Part shown: piece by piece, positions 30,902 to 37,592 of the stretch
How positions within the stretch are numbered: the stretch's first letter is position 1
Layout of the letters: every line of letters begins with the position of its first letter
Assembly: GCA_025349905.2 (NCBI GenBank)
Contig: MU624634.1
Location: forward strand, 1 to 37,592
Reading direction: 5' to 3'
DNA length: 37,592 nt
DNA from: Blastocladiella britannica
Taxonomy: Eukaryota; Blastocladiomycota; Blastocladiomycetes; Blastocladiales; Blastocladiaceae
Position numbers and translations under genes: made by a program
Notes under the pieces: generated by a model
What the model was told of the DNA's origin: nothing
Databases searched by the model: none
Seen by the model: only the letters and a program-made list of their open reading frames with translations

Positions 30902-33900
30902 TTACAGCTGGCCGCCGCCCACACCGTCCCCATCGTCATCGTCATCGTCCTCGGCGTCCGCCTCGTCCGCGTAAAACTGATGCACCATGCGCGTCAAGTG
31001 CTCGTGCGTGACACTCTGCGCGCCTCCGCCTTGGCCGCCGCCTCCACCGGCCGACGTCGTGGGCGGCGCCAGCGCTTGCTGCTGCTGCCGTGCTCCTACG
31101 CCGACCGTCTCGGCGGTGGTCGCAGGAACACTGCTGTTGCTCCCGCTACCGCTATTGCTCCGCATCAGCTGCGCCGAGAGCAGCGACTGCGGGGTTCCGG
31201 AAGGCCCAGCGACAGCAGCAGCTGCTGCGGTTACAGGAAGTCGCGAGCCCACCGCGATCGGCGCCGGCCGAGCAGCGCCACCTCCTGCCATTGGTCGTGC
31301 TGCAAATGACGAGGATGAAGGGGACGCCGCGAGGTCCGGGAGCAACACCGATCCTGATGACGGCCCATTTCCGCCACGTTGCAGATGAGTGGCGGCCGAC
31401 GAAGAGGGGACGGCGGGGAAAGAGTCCTGGCGCGACGACACCGAGGATGAGGGCGGTGGTGAAGGAGCAGCAGCAGCAGCAGCCGGCATGATGACGGATG
31501 GCGTGGCGGTTGCTGCTGATGATGGATGAAGTAATTGACGCGCGGCGGCGGGGGAACCGAGATCAAGTAACGGCTGCGTCGTCGGCTGCCCACTACCCTG
31601 CGACGACGACGGCGCCTGTGGTGGCGGTACCGTTATCGGCTTTTGCAGCTGTTGATGCTGCGCTAGCATTGCAGGTAGCGGTGGCGGAGGGGGAGGAAGC
31701 ACCACCGACTCGTAGATCGAGCGGTACGGCGGCCGCGGGCGGCGAGGAGCCAGCATGCCCGCGCCCGATGCCGATGCGGTCATACGCAAAAAAGCGGATG
31801 AAGATGACGAAGCAGCAGGAGGAGCTACCGCCGGAACCGCAACGGCAGGGAGTACATGTGACGCTTGCTGCTGCTCGGCATAGTACGCCTGGGTGATGCG
31901 TTCCACGTGGACCGCGGTCTCGGGCTCGGGCCGCCACGTCGGGTGATTGGACTACATAAAATGGTGCTGAGTGATGTTCCCGCCGTCGACAACAAAGAAT
32001 ATCACGAAAAGATACCTGGAATTGCAACACGGACGTGGTCATTTTGTGCAGAGCAGCGGTATCCCACACGGCACGGCGGCCGCGACGACCACGACGGGTC
32101 TTGGCAGCAGCACCTGCACCACCGAGGTCGAGCTGGATCGCTTCCGGATCGCCACCCAGAGCAACCTCCTCGTCATCGAGATCACCATCGTCGTCGTCGT
32201 CGGTGTCACTCAGCGCTTGGTACCCGCTCCGGTAGTGGTGGTCACCGCCGCCCATTGTCAATCCAACCGCGACCGAATGCGGCGGCGCTGGTGACGTTGA
32301 CGTGGCCCCCGCGCTGTCTGCGTCATAATCGTCCGCCACCTCGCCGTCACGACCGACCACAACCGCTGCCCCAGTGGCAGCAGCAGTTGCAGAAGACGAA
32401 GAGACCCGCCGTACGTCAAACAGCGCGCCATCGTAAACGCACCCGAGCCCGGGCACCACCGCGGTATGTTCCATGATAAACTCGACGATTCCGTCGGAGA
32501 CGCGTGCCAGCGACAGACCCAGGACTAGTGGAGTCACCAGCACGCCTGCGAGTTCGAGCGCGTAAAGCTGTGCGGCGGGCACAAACATGGCGGCCACGGC
32601 CGCTTGCACGCGGGCGCTGTGGAATCCGGCCAGCACCCATGCGCGCGGGCAGTAGTGCGTGTGCGCGACCACGTCGTGCAGGAGCGCCCCCGGGCCACTA
32701 CTCGTGGTTCCGTCATCGTGTTCGTGAGAAGCAGCACCCAGCGGTGATTGCAGTGGTGGCACGGGTGGCAATGCTGCCCGCGGGTCCGCGTACGACCGTG
32801 GATCAGATCCACGCAGCCCACGCACCACCGCCAACGCCGACGCCAGTGCGGCCGCCACCACCACCAGCGGCGACCCGCCCACGTGCAAGTGCAGGACCGC
32901 GTCCGGGTACAGAGCCGCAATTGCCAGCAGGGAGCCCGCGAGCGCGCCAAGCAAGTATGCGACCAGCCGCATGGCGATCGCGGTTTTGGTGGCCGGGAAC
33001 GACTGCAAGTACCGTGTGGCCGGGTCGGCGGCGCGGGCCAGCCGTAGCTCGTGCTCGTGCGGGACCTCGTTGAGTTCGCGGGTGCGCCAGTGCGCGAGCG
33101 GCGTGAACCGGCGCGCTGACAGCGGCGCTGGGTTGCGTGAGTATTCCTATATATTTATATGGTCAGGAAAATCGCTGGTAAGTAAAATATGCGAAGCGTA
33201 CATCGCCATAGCGCAAGACCAGGTACACGAGCATTCCGGCCGCCACCAGCGGCGCCACGAGCGCATTAGCGATCGCGGCCGCGACAAATGCGGTCCGGAG
33301 CCGGCGCGCCGCAGCGCGCCGCATGCGTTTGCGGTGTACCGCGGCCGCCGCCGGGTGCATGCCTCCGGTCCCAGCGGCGCCAGCGGAAGTAGCAGAGGAA
33401 CGGTGGTGGACGGCGGCGGCCCACACGCGCGCGTCGCTGAACAGCACGCCGAGCACGCACAGCTCAATGTTCCACTGCAGCAAGCGGGTGAGGAGCGGCG
33501 ACAGCGCCCCGCCAAGCAGGGGCACGGGGACTGACAGATCGAGCACGCCCGGGGTCGAGAACAGCGCCACCAGGTAGTTGTCGCGGCGCAGGATCCGCGA
33601 CACGATTCCGACCCGCGACAAGGTTGTTGGTTGGACAACAGGTGCTGTGGTGGGAATGGCTGAAGAAGATGAGGCGTTTGAGCGGGGTGCCAGCGAAGGG
33701 TGTGGGTGGTGGACGGCCAGTTGCTCGAGGCGGGCCAGGACCAGCGTCCAGGAAGCGGACTGGATGTCCTCCTGTCGTGTAATGAGAGTGTGAATGTGAA
33801 TCGATGCCCTTGATCAACTCAAAAAAAAAAAAAAAAAAAAAAAAATTTGACTAGTACGGACGTCAGGAATCTCGAGAACGTGCTCGTAAAACTCGCGCAT

Positions 33901-34431
33901 GCGCCGCAACATGGTCTGGTCGCGCCAGAGCTCAACCACCGACCATATCCACCACAGGGCCGCCGCCATCACCGGCACTTTCACCAGCGGGTGCAAGCGC
34001 GGACAGTCGGAACGGACTACGTCAGCGATGTGGGCGGGTGCACGCACTGAATCGAGGACCGAGTAGTCGACGCACGACGACAGAAACAGCACCAGGGCCG
34101 CCGAGAACCCTGCCCGCACCAGCAGCGCCAGGCGATTGAGCGAGATGCAGGCGGCGCCGCGGCCGTAAAAGTAGTTGTAGACGTCGGTGTAGAACACGTC
34201 GAGCGACGGCGCTTGCATCCACAGCAGCAGTGCTCGTTCGTGTGGGCCCATGGTTGTTGCTTGCTGGTTGTGTTGGCTTTGTTGCTGCTGGTGCTGATTG
34301 GGAAGACATGGACCACGATCGCCAGGCAACAGAGTGGATGCAGTCAGGTGCGCCGAGGGGGACGTGGGCGAGTGCAGTGGGGACGGAAAGCCCGTGTGTA
34401 AGGGAGGAAGGGTGTCGTCGTTGTTATTCAT
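30902..34431 (-). CDS. ATG9: autophagy-related protein 9, lipid scramblase (1106 aa, 4 exons)
   Basis: Minus-strand exons 34431-33862, 33771-33202, 33146-32016 and 31951-30902 (introns 90, 55 and 64 nt). It is the trimeric transmembrane scramblase carried on vesicles that seeds and expands autophagosome membranes. Family blocks: WMQAPSLDVFYTDVYNYFYGRG, CVDYS, FYEHVLEIPD..DIQSASW, ILRRDNYLVAL, LLQWNIELCVL, LVLRYGD, RRFTPLAHWRTRELNEVPHE, a re-entrant/TM pair after TKTAIAMRLVAYLLG, the IVEFIMEHTA.VPGLG element, and LHKMTTSVLQF.SNHPTW. The last exon is a Ser/Pro/Ala/Gln-rich disordered tail of about 350 residues ending in an acidic run. Intron 1 contains a 25-nt homopolymer. Within the core, long acidic/Gly inserts (about residues 600-720) swell the protein beyond typical fungal Atg9. 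Confidence 0.94.
33821..33845. repeat. 25-nt homopolymer (A on plus strand) in ATG9 intron 1
   Basis: Uninterrupted A25 on the plus strand, T25 in the transcript, between the donor and acceptor of a 90-nt intron. It is long enough to be error-prone in sequencing, so the exact intron length is uncertain. Confidence 0.9.
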
Positions 34432-34509
34432 TTGATGAGATGGGATGCGATTGATCGTGGAAAAGAATTCAAAGAGAGAAAAAGTTCATTCGTTTCAAAA
34501 TTCCTAAAG

Positions 34510-34911
34510 TCACCACAGCTTGCGCATCACCGGCATGTGGCCCATCGCTGGACCCGCTTGAGCTGGGCGCCGCGGAGGCACCGCTGCAGTACTCGCCATT
34601 GGCATCACGCCCTCGCACGACGCCACCCGTAGTGGGCTGCGGTCGCCTGGGGCTGATCCCGACGAAGACGACGCCAAACTATCGCTGCTGCCGTTGGCCG
34701 CTGGAAGCTTGACTGTGCGCGGGAGCGATGCCATCGACGTCGACGGACTGGTCAATGGAGCTGCAGCTGCTCGCGGAGAGGAGGATCCAAACAGCAGGGA
34801 CGCAAATGCCGCGCCGGGAGACATGGGCGACGCCGTCGACGAGCTCGAGTTGTTGTTGTTGCTGTTGTTGCTGTTGGCGTTGAGGGCCGTGGTCAACCGG
34901 AAGACGTCCAT
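34510..34911 (-). CDS. hypothetical low-complexity protein (133 aa)
   Basis: Open frame from the ATG at 34911 to a stop at 34510. Composition is Ser/Ala/Asn/Pro-rich with an Asn run (NNSNNNN) encoded by AAC repeats and a basic C-terminus (GHMPVMRKLW). No family is recognised. Antisense frames do not stay open over the whole length, and codon bias resembles the neighbours, which supports it modestly. It sits 78 bp upstream of ATG9 on the same strand. A donor/acceptor pair upstream on the minus strand (TTTACG|GTAAGC at about 35060 and ACTCTAG at about 34975) could be a 5' untranslated intron. It may also be a terminal exon of a gene I have not resolved. Confidence 0.4.
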   Translation of the reverse strand: MDVFRLTTALNANSNNSNNNNSSSSTASPMSPGAAFASLLFGSSSPRAAAAPLTSPSTSMASLPRTVKLPAANGSSDSLASSSSGSAPGDRSPLRVASCEGVMPMASTAAVPPRRPAQAGPAMGHMPVMRKLW

Positions 34912-35324
34912 TCTTGTAGAGATTTGTAGATGTTTGAGGGTGTTGTGTGTGGGATTTGGTTAATCGACGTCTAGAGTTGCATATGGAAGTGTGAGCGATA
35001 TGGTTTAGAATGGAATGCATAGTACAGGAAGAGCGTACCGCGACCAACGTGACGCTTACCGTAAAGGAAAACGTAAGATGACATGAAATACGGCGCAGTG
35101 GCCGTGTTGTTTTTTTGATTTTTGATTTTTGGTTCAATTGTGAGCAGCGGAGAGGAGGAGGCGACCCGGGTCCTTCTTGTACTTTTTTTCCCTTCTTTGC
35201 AGATGCCGTACATCAGCTGCTGAAAAAGAAAATAAGGGACTCCTGTGCCGTTCATCAGTGATGAAAGGAATCAGCGCCACTTTTTGAAAGATAATCTTTC
35301 CATGAATTTCCCACTGAATACTCG
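34912..35324. other. 413-bp gap with splice-like signals on both strands, no gene assigned
   Basis: Plus strand: GAAAAC|GTAAGATG at about 35071 and a strong pyrimidine-rich acceptor ending TTTGCAG at 35202, but the flanking frames are tiny (a 27-codon reading from an ATG at about 35010). Minus strand: TTTTCTTTTTCAG near 35224 and ACG|GTAAGCG near 35058, again without a long exon. The most economical view is a 5' leader with one intron for the gene at 34510-34911; a small unrecognised gene is possible. Confidence 0.35.
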
Positions 35325-36252
35325 CTAGACTCCAACTTCAATTACGTAGATCTCGACACCCTCCAACCCAGCCATGGACCACCCGGCCTCGCGATCCCTT
35401 GCCGCCATCCACTGCTGGTGTAACTGATCACTGAGACCGGACTCCATGTCCTCGAGCAGCTGGTCTGTGCGCACTTGATCCACTACTCGCATTGACCACT
35501 GAGAGAGCAGTGGAAGAAGCGAGTGCGATGAGCTATGGTCTTTTAGTTAATTCCATTGCAAATGAAATTTGGATGAATGCGAACCTTCGCGATTGGAACG
35601 CAAGAACTATCGTGGGTGGCGGCACCGACTGTTGTGCGATGCGCGAGCACGTCGCAAGAACGGCATCAAACACTTTGATTTCCCATTGAATGTCAATTTG
35701 AATCTTAAATGTAAAAAAAAAGGCACTTGTACCGTCGTGGTGAAAGAGCACGTCGGCGCCAATGATCACGTCAAAACCACCAGAAGCAATACGATCAATG
35801 GCCTGGACATCGGCCCATGGCATCGCCGCCAATGACAGAACGCCTTCGTTTTGATCGCTCAGAGCGGGCATCCGGGACAACGATTGATCGGTGCACACCA
35901 CGCGTGACGCACCCAGGAGCGCTGCTGTCGTGCCCGGCAAGCACGTTCCTGCGCCAATCTATAAGATTTTGGTCAAATTTTTCTGAATTTTCTGGAAGTG
36001 CGCATTATACCATACCTCAATGATGGACTTGCCGGCGATGCAATCGCGCCAATGGGACGCTAGGTACAGCGAAAGCGCGATGGCACACGGCCAAATGTGC
36101 CCTGCATGGTTATGGGCATTTTCACTTTACTCAAAAATATTAGAGTCAATTTTTTTAAGCAAAATACTCTGAGAATACATGTTTTCGGTCGAGGACTGGA
36201 CGACCCGGGCCACGACCAGTCGATCCTCGGCAATATGGGGGAGCGACAGCAT
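35325..36252 (-). CDS. METTL23: METTL23-like class I methyltransferase (234 aa, 5 exons)
   Basis: Minus-strand exons 36252-36179, 36124-36016, 35958-35733, 35672-35585 and 35532-35325 (introns 54, 57, 60 and 52 nt). It is a seven-beta-strand SAM-dependent methyltransferase of the METTL21/METTL23 group, which modifies protein lysine or, for mammalian METTL23, is reported to act on histone arginine. Motifs: HIWPCAIALSLYL (about 34-46, the xWP(C/A)A element), EIGAGTCLPG (61-70, SAM-binding loop), VCTDQS (post II acidic), and ADVLFHHD (129-136, motif post III, near the D-x-x-F/Y-x-x-x of METTL proteins). The xWPCA plus ADVxF(H/E) combination favours METTL23. The C-terminal exon (SHSLLPLLSQW, ending IYVIEVGV) is family-like but weakly conserved. 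The stop of the upstream tandem gene lies 25 bp before this ATG. Confidence 0.8.
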
Positions 36253-36277
36253 TTTATTTTTAAATTTTTAAAAGATC

Positions 36278-37494
36278 TTAATGAGCTACAGCAGTGGTGC
36301 CCTCGAGCATGGACGCCAAGTCGCCCGACTCGACCATCTCCTTGACAATGTCCAGCCCGCCCACCAGCTCGCCCTTGACGTACACTTGCGGGAACGTTGG
36401 CCAGTTGGAAAACTCCTTGAGCCCCTGGCGCACATCGTCGTCCGACAAAATGTCAAAGTAGTCGTATGTGAGCTTGAGGTCGCCGAGGATGGCAACCTAT
36501 GTATTTTTTTTTTCTGGTCAGTGTTCATTTTTTCTGCAAAAAAAAAGGATAAAAGTATATATACCAGCTGCTTGGAGAACCCACACCGGGGCTGCTGCGG
36601 GGTGCCTTTGATAAAGATCATGAGGTCCGACCGCTTGACCAACTGGCCCAGGCGCGTGTTCAGGTCCACTTCCTTTGGGAGCAGGTCCGCCAGCTCGCCT
36701 GTTGCGTCCATTTCCTTCAGGATATCGAGTCCGCCAATCAAGTCGCCGTGAATGTACAGCTGCGGGAACGTGGGCCAGTTGGAGTACACTTTAAGTGCTG
36801 TGATACATTTAAATGGGTGAGTACAGCACGTTATCGTAAAAACATGTGTGTATATACCCTGCCGCACTTGCTCGTCCGCCAGAATGTTAAAGGTCGAGTA
36901 TCGGGCATCGTACTTGGCCAGCAAATCCACGGTCTGGCGCGAGAATCCGCACCGGGGCTGCTGCGGGTTGCCCTTCATGAACAGTACCATGGGCGCCATG
37001 TTAATCAGCTGCTTGAGCCGCGCCTCCATGGCCGCGGGCGAGAGTGTCGTCGCAGTTGTGGCCGTGGTGGCAGGCTCAGAACCAGCTGAGGGCGAAACTG
37101 GAACAGTCGACGAGCTAGTAGTAGAGGACCGTGGTCCAGCGGTCTTGGCCCACTTTTCAACCGCATTGGTCAGCTCGAGAGCGTTGGCGCCATTGACGCG
37201 TTCCACGGGCTTTCCGAGGTGCAGCACCACGAACGAGGGGACCGCGGCCACGTCGTACGCGTCGCAGGCGTCGGGCAGCTCCTCGGCCTCCACCAACACA
37301 AAGTCCAGGGACGGGTGTAGCCGCGCCAGATCGGTAAACACCTCGTTCATGTGCGCGCACTGCGGGGCCCAGGCGGCATGGAAGTTGAGCACTGCCACGG
37401 CGGCCCGCGGCGTCGTAGTCGTGGATGTCGGTGCCAGGAGCGTCGGCAGGTGGTCGTCGTCGGTGGCCGTGAGCAGGTTGGTTGGGCTCGTCAT
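36278..37494 (-). CDS. GLRX3: multidomain monothiol glutaredoxin 3 (PICOT/Grx3-type, 362 aa, 3 exons)
   Basis: Minus-strand exons 37494-36858, 36797-36565 and 36496-36278 (introns 60 and 68 nt). It is a cytosolic/nuclear protein that binds a glutathione-ligated [2Fe-2S] cluster and serves iron sensing and Fe-S delivery with BolA-type partners. Layout: thioredoxin-like domain with WAPQC at 42-46 (single Cys, as in the family), then two glutaredoxin domains with CGFS at 182-185 and 284-287, each preceded by FMKG/FIKG-x-P-QQPR and followed by [20 protein letters not shown] and GG(L)DI. Having two Grx domains resembles vertebrate GLRX3 more than the single-Grx yeast Grx3/4. The linker between Trx and Grx1 is Thr/Ser-rich. 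Intron 1 is in frame and stop-free. The 98 bp upstream reach the window end in a T tract. Confidence 0.96.
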
Positions 37495-37592
37495 TTTTAT
37501 TACGTAAGGTCCCGGCCAAAGAGAACGAGCTGCAGCTCAGAGAGTCGCAGTCATTCGACGACACCCACGTGATGGCGGTTTTTTTTTTTTTT

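Noticed and set aside
37581..37592. Terminal T run as telomeric or contig-end sequence
   Set aside because: A homopolymer at the window edge is not a telomere repeat; similar T runs occur in many introns and gaps here.

Overview
This is a eukaryotic nuclear window, most likely from a zoosporic (flagellated) fungus. The mix fits a Blastocladiomycota or chytrid-type genome: an outer-arm axonemal dynein intermediate chain next to fungal-type genes (Osh3-type oxysterol-binding protein, ATG9, PRP16, class III ADH), GC-rich coding DNA, and very small introns. I place about 58 introns, mostly 52-75 nt, with GTRNGT-like donors. The phylum assignment is inference. Every gene model was assembled by eye from open frames, splice sites and family alignment from memory; no search was run.

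Layout. 81-3750 (+): large low-complexity orphan protein. 3801-5606 (-): orphan seven-transmembrane (7TM) protein. 5712-9450 (-): OSH3-type lipid transfer protein. 9592-10989 (-): class III alcohol/S-(hydroxymethyl)glutathione dehydrogenase, divergent from a small ZNF706/SERF-like zinc-finger gene (11073-11434, +). 11583-14165 (+): DNAI1 dynein intermediate chain. 14274-15747 (+): mitochondrial stomatin-like protein 2. 15814-17350 (+): class A-like 7TM receptor A. 17595-19574 (+): Trp-rich helical-repeat protein. 19677-20362 (+): ribosomal protein eL37. 20424-20832 (-) and 20874-21138 (+): KXD1 and a twin-CX9C protein sharing a 41-bp promoter. 21171-22033 (-) and 22094-25808 (+): a coiled-coil/acidic protein and PRP16. 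25935-27489 (+): receptor B, paralogue of A. 27537-28527 (-) and 28592-29496 (+): mitochondrial uS15 and peptidyl-tRNA hydrolase 2. 29512-30819 (-): class I sirtuin. 30902-34431 (-): ATG9. 34510-34911 (-): small hypothetical. 35325-36252 (-): METTL23-like methyltransferase. 36278-37494 (-): monothiol glutaredoxin 3.

The housekeeping genes cover splicing, ribosomes, mitochondria, autophagy, ER-plasma membrane lipid exchange, iron-sulfur metabolism and flagella. They do not form one pathway; close spacing and shared promoters are the main linkage. The accessory content is the three 7TM genes and the Trp-repeat gene. The strongest candidate for something under-described is the receptor A/B pair. 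Both combine the Cys3.25-(D/E)R3.50 spacing, an extracellular-loop-2 Cys, a TM6 Pro and a DPxxV/helix-8 motif typical of rhodopsin-family GPCRs, a class usually regarded as scarce in fungi.
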